From: Loxodes magnus
Lineage: Eukaryota > Ciliophora > Karyorelictea > Loxodida > Loxodidae
Assembly (NCBI GenBank): GCA_946699065.1
Contig: CAMPDV010000008.1
Coordinates: 1,674,001-1,738,000 of the forward strand
Length of the DNA: 64,000 nt
Direction of reading: 5' to 3'
A program made the position numbers and the translations under genes. Positions 23,968 through 35,600 of this stretch are shown here, one piece after another; within the stretch, counting starts at the first letter, position 1; every line of letters starts with the position of its first letter. The notes beneath the pieces are model-generated. The model saw nothing but the letters and a program-made list of their open reading frames with translations. It searched no databases and was not told the DNA's origin.

Positions 23968-26250
23968 TTTTTTAATTATATAAATTTGAATAAATAAAAA
24001 TAAATTTAAATAAAAGATATTAATTACACTTTATTTAACTATAGCAAAACTTTAATTGTTTTTGATGCTAAAAATAATAAAAAGTTAAACAATAATTCTT
24101 TTTTAAATTATAATAGGTTTTACTTAAATTTTAAGCTAATAAATTTCAATGTACTTGAACATAATAAAGTATACGGTTTGAGTCTAATTTTTGCTATACT
24201 AAATATAGCAAAGTGAATGAAGAAAGTTTAAATGCTAAGTATTTGTTTATCTAAATGAATAGATTATTAATTTAAATATCAATATCATTCAATTATAACA
24301 ATACTTAAATTTATTTATTCGATAAGATATTTAGTTTCTTAGCTTTAACTGTAAAGATAGAAAAATTTGCTTATAAATTCTATTTAGGGAATAATTTTAT
24401 TTAGTCCCTGTTGTATGATTATTGATGACTTATAAAAATAAAAATAACTCTATTAAATTACTTTGCTGAAGAAGATTGAGAATAGAACTTTGTTTACTTA
24501 AGCTATTGGTGTATTTTAGATAAGAAAATAGATTTTTTTTATATTTTAAATCACATTTTGCTCTAATCTAAGTGAGATCTAACTATAATACTTTCCCATT
24601 TTTATAAAGATTTATTAAGGATTTATGAATAAATGGATAGTGAGATATTTCAATTATATTAAAGCTGCAAGGTAATTAAATTATAAAATAAATAAAATAT
24701 AAAATGACTAAATAAACTATTTAATTATTAGTACAGCTACTTATATCTCTATATTAATTCATTATAGTTCCTATATCTAACTATTTCTACTTCTATAGAA
24801 AGTTGCTTAATAACTATATAAATTATCCTTATTCTAAGCAAAACTTTCTTAAATTAAATTATTTAAATCTAATTTATTTTTATTTTATGTTTCTTCAATA
24901 AAAGCTAATAGATGCTTTTCTTAATTTTAAAGATAAGAAATTAAAGATTTAAGTGAAAATGATTTAGTTACTTAATAGAATAGAATGCTTTAAATATTTT
25001 AGTCTCTAAACATTAAAATTATTTATGCATAATAAATTTTATTTCTCTCAATCAGTTCCTTATTTAAAGTTTTTAAGGCTTTTTACTTAAAATTACTATA
25101 TTTTAAGATTTCATAAAATTCCTTTCTTTCCAATAAGTGTAGGTACGTATAAAAGATTATTTAATTTACAGAACACTTTCTAGAAAATCCAAAAAGGAAA
25201 TCTAAATAGCATTTTTAATATCTTGGTATTGCTTTGAATGCTAATAAAAATGTAAAAATAACCTTAGTAATAATTTAGAATTTCTAACTTAAAAGAAACA
25301 TCAAACATATAAAAAATGATAATAAAGAGAATATTCTTTAAGTAAACAAGAAAGAAAATAATCAGTCTTTCTATAAGAATACTAAATAGTTGGTATTTAT
25401 AAAGCTTTTTTTTAATTAAAGAAGAAAAGAAATGCAAAATGCTTATAATTAAAGTTATTTATTCATTTTTAAAGATTAAAGTTTTTTTAATATTTTTATA
25501 TATGATATGACAATCTTCTAAGATAGCTTTATTTAATTTAACTTAATAGGATATGATCAAAGTAAAATGGAAGCATTAATTACATTCTCAATTTCTAATT
25601 TATTTGAATAGTTACTAGAAACATAATGGAGATTAAGTTGTCGGTAAGATAAAGAATATAAAATTATAGCTTTGTGCTTTAATTAGTAAACTTAAATCAT
25701 AAAATTTAAATTTATTCCATTATTTCTACTAAATCACTAAAACAATTATTTTAATTATTTAATATGTAAAGTTCTATTCTTAGCAAGGAATTTATTAAGC
25801 ATACTTTACTAATTTATCTAATATTCCATTATATTAAAATAATTTTTATTGCTAGTTCATAAATACACTGAAATTTAATTTTTATCATAAAATTAAATTA
25901 GAAAAATATTAAAAATAGGAAATTCTTTTTGCTAGTAAAGGTGGAAATATTTATTTACTTCCAGTTTACTTTTAATTAATATCAATAGTAATAAATCTAG
26001 CATTACTAAGATTTAAATTCATCAGCTTTCAATTGTAAAATATTTTCTTGACTTAAATCACTTGTTTATTAGTCTAGTCAGCAGTAAGGAAATGAATGAA
26101 ATATGGTAAGTTAGAAGTGTTATTATAAGATTTAATTTAAAAAGACATAAGAAATAATAGAAAATAATAATATTATTTATACAGAACTAATTTAACTTAG
26201 TTGTATAATAAAGTTTAATATGAACCTAACTAAAGAAGAATATGAGATAG

Positions 26251-26460
26251 GGTTGGTTCATCTTATCAATAATGAACGATCTTCCTCATAGGAACACTCA
26301 TCTTCAATTATTTTCAAAGTAAACTTAATCTAGTAATTATAATTTCCTAAAAATTTACCTAATTTAAAGCTATTTATAATTAATAATTCTATTTTAAATA
26401 TGAAATCTTTAACTTTATTAATTTCTTTTATAAAGTTCTTATTTATGCTCTAGCCAGATT
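26251..26460 (-). pseudogene. 5' fragment of a Myb/SANT-like gene with its upstream flank
   Basis: The minus strand carries the first codons of the family (KIIEDECSYEED, then IIDKMN in a shifted frame) up to 26317. Upstream DNA then matches, almost base for base over about 150 bases, the DNA just before the gene at 38044. The family ATG is TTG here, the first conserved Trp codon is a Cys codon, and a one-base loss follows EED. The gene is cut exactly where the right arm of the inverted repeat begins, so the arm was inserted into, or recombined with, this copy. Its remaining 3' part is not next to the left arm. Confidence 0.75.
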
Positions 26461-27019
26461 CTTAAAGAGTTACTTATAAAAATAATTTTTGCTCATCTTT
26501 ATTATTAAAAGGATTTTCTTTATTTGAAATAAAATCTTTTCAAACATATCCTTTTTATTATTTATGAAAGTTATCTTCAAATAAAAGCATCTATTAATTC
26601 TTAATAAGTGATAACCTTAAAAAGATAAAGCAAATAAAAGCTAAAATTTAGAAATATTTATATTTATATTATTTTTCCTACTTATTTCTAAATTTAAATT
26701 TGTTATAGTGAAATGTTTAGTATACAAGCAAATTTATTATAGCTTAATGTGATACTAAACTCTTATTTAATAGTTAAAGATATAGTAATAGAAGCCTAAA
26801 AAATAATAAAAATATATATCCTTAAAAATTAGATAACTAATCATCCTAAATTTTCGAAAAAAAATTATAAAATATTTTGTATTTAAAACTTAAAAAATAA
26901 TTAAAAGCAAAATTTTTTTATTTATATACTTCTACCAATATCTTTAAATTAAATAATATCTAACTGAGTTGATTTATAAACTTGTGATTGATTATTATAA
27001 TTATATTTATATTAAAAAA
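26461..27019. other. AT-rich DNA, partly paralogous to the region before 37860
   Basis: Weaker similarity to the upstream flank of the Myb-like gene at 38044 seems to continue here (for example TTAATAGATG near 26590 and near 37848), so the duplicated unit is larger than the gene. No other gene was recognised. Confidence 0.35.
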
Positions 27020-27560
27020 ATGGAACATTTCTTGAAATAGGTCTCTTTTAAACAGGATCCATCCCAATCAAATTAGATTAGTAAAACATACTCTAAGAAC
27101 TCAAAGTTATGCAATAGGAAAATTTTAAATTTTTAAAAACGTATAAAAGCTTAAAGGAAAAATTGCATACTTAATGTCTAGCACATAAATGCTAAAAAAT
27201 GAAAATTTACATCTAAACATTCTGAGAATTTAACGAAAATAATTCAAATTCAATCAATTAGCAGAATCGACTGAAAGCTTAATTATAAAAACTACAACTG
27301 CAAATGATCCTATGGATGAGGAGCCGAATCCTCAACCAGCAAAAATTCCGATAGTAAAAAATATAAAGTAATGCCGGTAATACAGGAAATACGATCAAAT
27401 TTTAAGATATTGATGCTGAAAATTTTAATAAAAATAAAAACTTGAAAGTTTTAATTTTTAAAAATCCATAAGTAATCAATACGGCATTCCAGAAGGTTTA
27501 ATATACTGAAAAAAGATTACATAGGAAATTAACTCTTGAAGGACATCGCATTTGCTCGAT
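27020..27560 (+). mobile_element. Zinc-knuckle (gag-like/ORF1-like) relic
   Basis: It opens with ATGGAA in a context like the whole-looking copy at 19262. It contains the acidic NDPMDEEP stretch shared with the relic at 9460-10010. Further on, IYWKKI matches the family's GxIY region. It is an old, broken copy with several breaks. No flanking duplication was found. Confidence 0.5.
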
Positions 27561-28943
27561 TTTTTAGAATTTGAATATGTTTGAAATCAAATTCTATTGA
27601 AGCAAGATGCCTTTAATTAAAATGGGTGAACAGAGTACTGCAAGAGATGTATTATAAGAAGAAGACTCAGAAGAAAATTGGAAATGGAATAAAAACTTTT
27701 TTAAGACAATTTTAAATTTTAAACTTTTTGATTAGTGGCAAGCCAAGAAAAGGTGGCACCACTTTAATAAATTATACTATGTTATGTTATAAATTTTCAT
27801 TTTCATTTTTGCTTTTCATCTTTCTTCTCTTTGGCATATAATAAAATATTTTTCTTTTACATATCAAACTTCTTTAATTTTTTAATCTTCACAAATATGT
27901 GTGAATTATATGACTTAAATATATTGATTAGGATATCTTTTACTTTATTTTATTTTTATTTCATAAGGGTAATTTTTTCTTTTCATTTAATCAAATCATG
28001 AGGTTCAAATAAACCATTTTATAACTTAATCTTAACATCCCCTTTATTTAATCTTTTTAATAAATACCAAGTCTTAACAAATTTTTAAATCCTTAAATTT
28101 TCTCACAGTGAAGCAATCCTAATTAAATATTATCCTGTATAGATAATATCTAATCATATTAATGCTAGCATTTATGATAGATAAAAGTAAAGTACATGAT
28201 TAATTAAAATAACTATACACAAAATAAGAAAAATATTTTGTTTTTTATACTGTAGAAAGAAATAAAAAATATATACATATGTTTATCTCTGTATTCATAT
28301 AATTACTATACCTCTCATAATTTAGAAATATCATTAAATTTTTAACTTTATCGCAATAAAATCCCTTAAAATTAAAAATATAGGGGTAATATTTATTAAT
28401 TTTAATGAGGTAGTATACTTCCCTTCAAACTTAATGAAAACTTTTTGTTCTGTGATGTTTTGTTTACTTATAGAAATATAAAATAATGTATATATATATT
28501 AATAATAAAATAGAAATATATTAATATCTTAAGTAAATATTCAAATAAGTTCATTAAGGCAAATACAAGTTTTCTCTACTACACTAAGATTTCCTAATTA
28601 TTTAGAATATAAGAAATAAATTTAGCTATTTTATACTTTTAAATTAAGGGTAATCAATAATTATGGTTTATTTTCATATAGATAGATAATATTTAAATTG
28701 GGAAATATCTGATTGAAACTATCTATATGCTTTCCCAACAAATCTAATCATTTATTTCAAAAAATGAGATAATTAAAAAAAATAGAAGCAAATAGTGCGA
28801 TTAGATTGCTTACAAATCAAAATAAATATTAATTTCTAAGTTTAATAATCTAAAACTACAATAATAATTAATCTAAAATAGAAAAATTAGTAGAAGAGAA
28901 AAGCATCCTTTAACATTATTTTAAAACAATTTTAAATACAATA
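27561..28943. other. AT-rich DNA, no supported gene
   Basis: A hydrophobic open frame around 27610-27910 (with GEQSTARDVL near its start) looks protein-like but has no second copy or known motif. Nothing else was recognised before the target-site duplication at 28944. Confidence 0.35.
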
Positions 28944-28967
28944 ATTACCTTTATATTAATATAAAAA

Positions 28968-29714
28968 ATGGCAGAAGGTCTCAGGAAGGGTTTTTTTCCA
29001 GCTCCATAGAAAAAGGAAAAAAAACCAGAGACTTCTAATTCTTCTCCTACCACGTCTTCTTTAATAATATAATAATTTTCTTAGGCTCTTTAACCCCCAA
29101 ATTTAGAAAAATAAAGATAATCTTAAATTGAATAAGAAATTAAATCAACAGAAACTGACTAAAGCAAGCGAGACTTTTTACTCCCATAGCCACGATCAAG
29201 CAACTACCTAAAAAATAATGTAGAAATTTGAATAGCTAATATAGAATAACTTATGAAATCTATCCGTAACCTATAAGAAGAAGTTTAAATATTAAAGAAA
29301 GAAAACCAAAAATTACTATAGAAAAGTTAAAAAAATGAAGAAAGATTAATGAAACAGGAAATCGAAGTGAAACTTTTGGGAGAAAAAAGAATTTAACCTT
29401 AAACTTTAGCTGAAAATAAAATGGAACTAGAATACACAAAACCCTTAGAGATAACTCCTCCCAGAAGGATCGTCAAGCTGTGCTACCTGTGCAAATCAAA
29501 ATTCCACACATACAAGAGATGCAAGATATATTTGGATAAACAGAGAAGAAACAGTGAAGAGATTTGGAGAGAACTTTCAAGAATTTATGTAGACAAGGAT
29601 GGAAGAATATTTAGAAGGAGGCTTTTTCAAGGGAGTGCCAGAACTCCAAAAAAACTGGGAGTCCCGAACTTTTATTTTAAACCTCAAGGAACGAACTCTG
29701 GAGGTATGTATTGA
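28968..29714 (+). CDS. Coiled-coil/CCHC zinc-knuckle protein (ORF1-like)
   Basis: With TAA/TAG as Gln this is a whole-looking frame of 248 residues ending at TGA. MAEGLRKGFF and KKPET at the N-terminus parallel the copy at 19262. A Ser/Gln-rich segment follows, then a coiled coil (NVEIQIANIEQLMK, LQEEVQILKKEN), then a CCHC knuckle at Cys172, Cys175, His180 and Cys185, then DGRIFRRR at the family's GxIY position. The tail beyond that (QGSARTPKKLG) is longer than in the other copy and resembles the 5'-truncated copy at 30463-30780. It probably binds the element's own RNA. Start choice: the ATG lies ten bases inside the unit and aligns with the start of the other copy. Confidence 0.82.
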
Positions 29715-29715
29715 A

Positions 29716-29731
29716 GGGGTTTAAAATCCCC
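29716..29731 (+). other. 3' hairpin of retroposon
   Basis: GGGG and CCCC pair around the loop TTTAAAAT, starting two bases after the stop codon. Its place between ORF and tail matches the hairpins of the other two units, though the stem sequence differs. Confidence 0.45.
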
Positions 29732-29757
29732 GGAGATATGAACACTTTAATTTAGTA

Positions 29758-29777
29758 TATTATTATTATTATTATTA
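29758..29777 (+). repeat. TTA/ATT microsatellite tail
   Basis: About six tandem TTA/ATT triplets lie at the 3' end of the retroposon and merge with the start of the second target-site duplication. Simple-repeat tails of this kind are typical of LINE-mobilised sequences. Confidence 0.7.
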
Positions 29778-29788
29778 CCTTTATATTA

Positions 29789-30462
29789 TAGAAAAATTTC
29801 TAATAATTTAGCTTATGCTTGCTATTCATAGCATGCATAATATTTACAGGGATCTGTGATTTAAAAATGTTTAAATGTGAAAAATTATGAAAATAGCTTC
29901 AAGCTAGATAGCTAAATTTATAATTAAATAATGTAAAAGTTAATAGAATAAATTAAAAGAATTATATAAGTATCTAGGAAAAAATCTATTCATAATAAGT
30001 TAAAAACATAATGCAAAAATTTCAAAATAGATTTTAAAATTGTCTATATTTTACCTTATTATGAAAAGCTAAAAAGATAAATAAATATATTAAATTTTAA
30101 AGGAATTAAAGAATTAATTTAATTATGGATTTTACATCTAATGAAAAATTATTCCTCTTTCTTAGATGTTAACTTCATAAATATTACAATAAAAAAATCA
30201 ATTTATGAAGCACTAAAAAATTCGTTTAAATTTAAAATTTAAATAGTTTTATTTCTAATTCAAATTTTCCTTTTTATAATATAACCTTTATAAATATGAA
30301 AAATTTTATATTTTTAAGGTAATTTTTTTCAATTATGTAATTTCATAAATTAATTATTAAATTAATTAATAAATTTCTAAAAATTTATAACTTTTATATT
30401 TTATTTGTTTGAGTGGTATAATTAGATAAAATTTATTTAATGAATAAATAATTTGGATTATA
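29789..30462. other. AT-rich DNA, no gene recognised
   Basis: Nothing beyond A+T-rich sequence was identified between the two retroposon copies. Confidence 0.4.
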
Positions 30463-30479
30463 GAGAGTGTAGCACTCTC
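30463..30479 (-). other. Perfect 7-bp hairpin at retroposon 3' end
   Basis: GAGAGTG and CACTCTC pair perfectly around a three-base loop. On the minus strand it lies after the coding remnant and before the tail, the same place as the hairpins at 20107-20131 and 29716-29731. Confidence 0.6.
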
Positions 30480-30780
30480 GATAGTGTGCAGCTCTTAAAT
30501 TAATTTTATTTATTGTAAATAAACATTTCTTATTAGAAGTTTCTTCTGTGCTTCACTCCATTGGAAATTCTGTCTTCTTATAAGGCATGGTCAAAGTGAT
30601 TTCCCAAGAGACCTAATCGTCTGGCATCTTACAACAATAGTTACTCAATGACTCCAGTTCTTTCTTGTTTGGCTCCTGAAAAGATTCTTTCTCAGTTTGT
30701 CAGTTTTTCGCTCCTGGGGCACTTCCTGGTACATGAGTTTAAGTTATCTAAGTTGAAGGATTGCTACTCCCTATTTAAAA
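30463..30780 (-). mobile_element. 5'-truncated zinc-knuckle retroposon
   Basis: This segment has the raised G+C of the two whole-looking units. On the minus strand it contains a GSAPGAKN stretch whose DNA aligns with the GSARTPKK region near the end of the ORF at 28968-29714. A perfect hairpin and an AT tail beginning AATCCAAATTATTTATT follow, close to the tail of the 19236-20175 unit (AATCAAATTATTATAATTATT). The coiled coil and zinc knuckle are absent, so it starts within the element. Loss of the 5' end with the 3' end retained is usual for LINE-type insertions. No clear target-site duplication was found. Confidence 0.55.
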
Positions 30781-32549
30781 TACTATATTAATATATTTCG
30801 ATTTATCTTGTTTGGAAAATTTGAAAAATCAATTTTTTGCTTTTATCTTATTTAATTATTTTTATCTTTTTCTTAAGAAACAAAAATAAATTTTTGGTTG
30901 AACTTTAATATTTGAAGAAATGAATTGACTCTTTTTAAAAATTAATTTTAATTGTTCTATTTGCTTTTATCTATTTCACTTAAGCTAATTTTATATTAAT
31001 ATATCAAGCATTGATAGTTATTTTTTATTAAGGAATTAAATTTAAGTCTTTTAAATATATAACTTCCTAAATAAATTTTGCTTTATAATATTTCCTGATT
31101 ATTCTTTAGTTTATAAGATTTTTTATTTATTTGAAGGATAAAATAATTACAAGAATTTTTTATTAAGTATTAGATTTAAAATTATTATTACTGCCAAATA
31201 GCAACTATCATTGAATTGTATATCGCCTACTTTATTTTCTCTATTTGTCATTAATTTTCCTTTTTAATAAGATTAAGTTGCAAACTAAAGTTAGTAATGA
31301 CTAAAATGGTTTATGAATACTCAAACTCTAGTCTCTGTTTTATTATTAACATAAAACTTTTCTCTTTATAAAATTAGTATTTTGAGCTAGGGGATTTTAA
31401 AGTTTAAACTAATTGAGTTGTTTATTTTAAAAATTTAGCTTTTTAGATATAAAATTAATTATTGCGTAATAACCTTCTAATTCCAATAAATTCAACTTTA
31501 CTTTAACTAAAGCTGTAATTTCTTTTATTTGATGACTAGAGTAATTTTGACTTAATGAAGTGAAATTTTTAGCCTTTCTTTCAAAGAAATATCTTTGTAT
31601 TAAGAAATTAAATTATTTTATCTTAAATAAAGAAAATAAATTAGACTAGAACGAAAATAAATAAAAGAGAAACAGATTAAAAAATCTTATATTTCAAACA
31701 GTGGCACTTATAGATCTTTTGCATCAACTTAATTTACCATTTAGACATTTCTTTCAGAAATACTTAAACTCTTGAATTTTTTAAATTCGATACGTCTTTT
31801 TTATAAGCTTCGTACCTACCTTAAATTTATTTTTATTAATTTATTCATCTAATTTAAATAATAATCAAGTATGACAAAATGATATAAAGATAGAAAGCAT
31901 TTTAAATATCTTTCAATTAAAAAGAAAATTATTTTATTTAGTTAGTTTTATAATAAACTTATTATATAGGATATTCAAGCAAACTTAGTCTAATACTTTT
32001 ACTTTTCTTAAGTTTTGTAGAGTTTACTCTATTTGATATAGCAATAATTAATTATAGCATAAATAACCTAAAATTTTATACTATTACATGATCTAAGAAG
32101 TTTAGTAACTATTATTTTACATTCGAATTTGGTAGAAGCTTGTATGACAAATTAATTATCTTAGATAAACTTATAAAAATATTTTGCTAGAAGGAATAAA
32201 ATACCTCTTAAAAATGGATTAATAATGAGAAATGCTATTTATTTCAGAAAAAAAAACTTTATTATCTGAAATATTTGGAAAATTGGGATTTTTCTTAAAG
32301 ATGATAAATAAAAATGATTATAATTAAAAAATAGAATACATATTGCTAAGTAGTTAACTCTTAAATCTTTATTTTATATCAAATTGCTTCTACTATTTAA
32401 TATTTAAGATAGCATAAGATTTAATCTTTTTAGGAATTTCAAATAGTTTGTATGAAGCTTTTCTTATTTTTAGTTAGATTGATATTAAGTTAATTATGAT
32501 ATTAAATAATTTAAAAAAGAAACTTTTAAATAAGAAATATCATTAAAAA
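30781..32549. other. AT-rich DNA, no gene recognised
   Basis: No tRNA, family member or motif-bearing frame was found. It ends with the T-run terminator of the tRNA-Asp gene. Confidence 0.45.
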
Positions 32550-32621
32550 CTCCGAGGCCGGGGATTGAACCCGGGTCGTCTGCGTGACAGGCAGAAATAC
32601 TAGCCACTATACTACCTCGGA
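32550..32621 (-). tRNA. tRNA-Asp (GTC)
   Basis: The 72-base minus-strand sequence folds as a full cloverleaf: a 7-bp acceptor stem TCCGAGG/CCTCGGA with G as discriminator base, anticodon loop CTGTCAC with anticodon GTC, and T arm CCGGG-TTCAATC-CCCGG. It is identical to the gene at 59613-59684. A T5 run directly after the gene (32545-32549) is a pol III terminator. The 35 or so bases upstream (TTTTGATGTTATAAATATTAAGA) match those of the other copy and include a TATAAATA box, so both genes are probably transcribed. Confidence 0.96.
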
Positions 32622-35600
32622 TCTTAATATTTATAACATCAAAAGCTTAAATAAGGAAAAAAATTTTAACGTTCACAATTCTTAAAAGAGAAATGAATGA
32701 AGAATAAAAGTATTAATTAAATTTTAATTTTAATGAGAAACTACTTATGTAAGAATGACTAGAGAATTAAAAGAATAAAATATTAAACCTTAAAAAGAAT
32801 AGAGCGTTTAAAGTAAAAGATACTATATTTCCTTTATTGAAATTATTCTTTAAATTTTATTGGGAAAGTTGAAATCAAAATATCTTAATTTCCTTTTTTT
32901 GATTTCAATTTTTAACTTTAAAAAGGATAATTTTAAAAAAAATATTTACAAAAAGTGAAAATTTCTAAATATTTAGCTTATTCTTTATTTTTGTTAATGA
33001 GAGGATGCTTTTTTCTGAAGATTATAATAGACAATATATAGAAATATTCTGATAAAATTATTTATTTAATGATTAAGAATAATAACAGAGTATTAATGTA
33101 ATTTTAAAGCTTATCTACTTGATAATTATTTTAAATCTGAGTATATTTAAATGTTCAAATATACTAATAAATTAAAACAGATATTAATCTTTAAATTCTA
33201 AAACAGCTTAAAAGTATATTTACCCTTATGATCTAAATTTATTACTATTTAATCTAAAAATTCCTTATTCTTAGAAGATATATGGTATTTTGAACATTAA
33301 ATACAAGGTCTAGGTAATAAATAAAAGCTTACTTTTAAAATAATATAACCTAAACATAATAGAATTTAAAAATTATTTTATCTTCATTTTCGTTTATCAC
33401 ATTGATATTTTTTCATGAGATTCCTGCATATTAGATTTCAATCTAGCTTTTTCATAACTTTTTATTCATAACTAAAGAGAAACAACATTAATACAAAAAC
33501 ATTTTCTAAAAGCTTAAAAGTACCTAACCAAGAGTCTTTTATAATACTTATAGACTTTCAATTTATCTCATTAGAAATAACTGATATGATTTTCTTTATT
33601 AAAGGTAAATTTCTCTTAAATAATTTAATTTAAGATATTAAATTTATTCTAATAAACTTAGGCATCACCATTCTGCTCTATCAAATCTAAAATTTAAATT
33701 TTTATTGATTTATTAAAAGAAAAAGCACAGTCTTTTCTTTTTATTTATAGTTATAAACTCAAGTATTTTTATTTGCTTAATATCGAGGATAATTATATCT
33801 CAAAGGATTTGTAAAAAGATCATAAATAAAAATATTTATTAAAAAGACCCAATACAATCAAGTAAGATACAAATACAAAAAAATAATTAAAGCTAAGAGC
33901 TTAAAAGAAATAACTTATAAGAAAGAGAATTATTTAGATATCGATTATAACTAAATTCAAAAAATAGAAGGATCATTATTATTTTCTATCTTTATATAAA
34001 TATTTTTATTCTATTATTTATAAGATTAGATGCTTATTTAAGCAATAATGAATAAAATGAGAATCTAATATTTATTATTTTTCTATTTGTTTTAGATTAT
34101 TTTATTTAGTTGAACTTTAAATTTAGATTAGTTTGTAGAAATATATTGTCAGAGCTATTTTATTTCAATTTTATAAATTATGAGGTTAGATTTATGAATA
34201 GAGTAAAAATAAAAGTAGAGGAGTGAGCTAGTTTGTTGTAAATGTTTATAATAAATAAAAAAGTTTAATTAAAAATAAAAATATTTGTTGATAATAGCAC
34301 GAATCTCAACTTCATCAGTTCATCAGTAAAAAATAAATAAATAACTTTCATTCTAACGTTTTCTTAAATCTAGAATGGATCTATAAAAATAAAAGAAATT
34401 AAAATAATTTAGTAAGGTTTATTAAAGAAATCATTAAAACTTAAAATTAAGATTTTAATAATAATTAACTAAAAACTTAGAGACTCATTTAATATTTTCT
34501 TAAAGCTTATTATTGTTATAGCTTTAAATAAAATGCGCTTTAAAATAGATTTTAACTAATAAATAAAAATATTGCAAACAATTAGTGTTATGATTATTAA
34601 ATCTTATATAATCTGAATTTAATGAACTTTATTTAATACTTATAAGCATTGTATGTTTTCTTCATACATTCAATTTTTTTACCTTTTGTTCAAGAAAGAA
34701 GGAAATTATCATTAAAAACTATTTATGTTTATACCTTTTTATAAATGAAATTTTATCAATTATTAATTTATGAATTTATAATTTAATTAAATGATAAAAA
34801 TTTCATTTTATAAGAATAAAAGTTTTATATTATACCATTAAGTTAAATTATTAATTGTTTTACAAAATTAATATAATCCTATTTTAATAAGCTATCCTCT
34901 CTTATACGCTAGTTAAGAGACTAAATTTAGAGAATTATTTTATATATTTTATTTATTATTCGCTTAAGTATTGATCAAAATAGGAGCTTTTTAGACTTGA
35001 AAAAAGAATATTAAATTTAACTTAAATAGATAAATTCTTTTTATAGTTAGAAATAAATTATCTAATTTTATTTCTTTATCTAATTTAAAAATATTTTAGC
35101 ATATTTGGAACATCAAATCCTCTTCTTATATTTACAAGTTTAATTTCCTATATTTTAAATAAATAAAATTCCTTTTTTTACTTTACTCATAGCAAATTTT
35201 CAAATTTAACTTTATATATAAAATTGATAGTGAAATACCTTGCAATTCTAAGAATTTTCTTTTATTTTAATTTTTCTTTTTTTATCTTAAAATAATTAAA
35301 TTACTTATTAGTTTATTTCTCAAAGTTATTTATTATTTTTGATTAAGTTAAACTTTTATTTATTTAAAATAAACTAATTTTTAATTAGGGTATTTTTGAA
35401 AAAAAAAAGATTTGTCCATCTATAGAAAAATAGTTTTCTTTCTAGTTTTTATTCAAAAATCTAAAAATTATGAAAAAAAATTAAGAAGATTCAAGAAATG
35501 AAAGAGAATAAGTGTTAGCATTGAAAAACTAATTGGTTCTTGTATTTTAATTCAAATAATCAGACAAAATCATCATAATTTACTCTACACATAACGTAAA

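Larger units (their letters stand above)
20181..26250 (-). repeat. Right arm of the 24-kb inverted repeat
   Basis: This is the reverse complement of 2270-8358, about 6.07 kb long. The inner end begins at AAATATCC, five bases after the retroposon's duplicated target. The outer end stops at GAATATGAGATAG, after which a Myb-like gene fragment begins. It carries the second Myb-like gene (21428-21898, minus) and the second tRNA-Glu relic (23900-23967). No short direct duplication flanks the two outer ends (ACAATTATT on the left, GGTTGGTTC on the right). Confidence 0.93.
28944..29788 (+). mobile_element. Compact zinc-knuckle retroposon with 15-bp target-site duplications
   Basis: The 15-mer ATTACCTTTATATTA occurs at 28944-28958 and again at 29774-29788, directly flanking an 815-base body. 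The body begins ten bases before an ATG, contains one ORF (28968-29714), a small GC hairpin (29716-29731) and ends in a TTA/ATT microsatellite that runs into the second duplication. This is the signature of target-primed insertion. With the unit at 19236-20175 it defines a family of sub-kilobase elements that encode only an ORF1-like protein. The exact duplication suggests fairly recent insertion. Confidence 0.85.

Noticed and set aside
2270-26250. Reading the 24-kb inverted repeat as a Polinton/Tlr-type element
   Set aside because: Size and long terminal inverted repeats fit loosely, but no integrase, polymerase B, packaging ATPase or capsid-like segment was recognised, and no target duplication flanks the ends.
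27610-27910. Plus-strand frame with GEQSTARDVL followed by a hydrophobic segment
   Set aside because: No second copy and no known domain. With so few stop codons in this code, protein-like text alone is not evidence.
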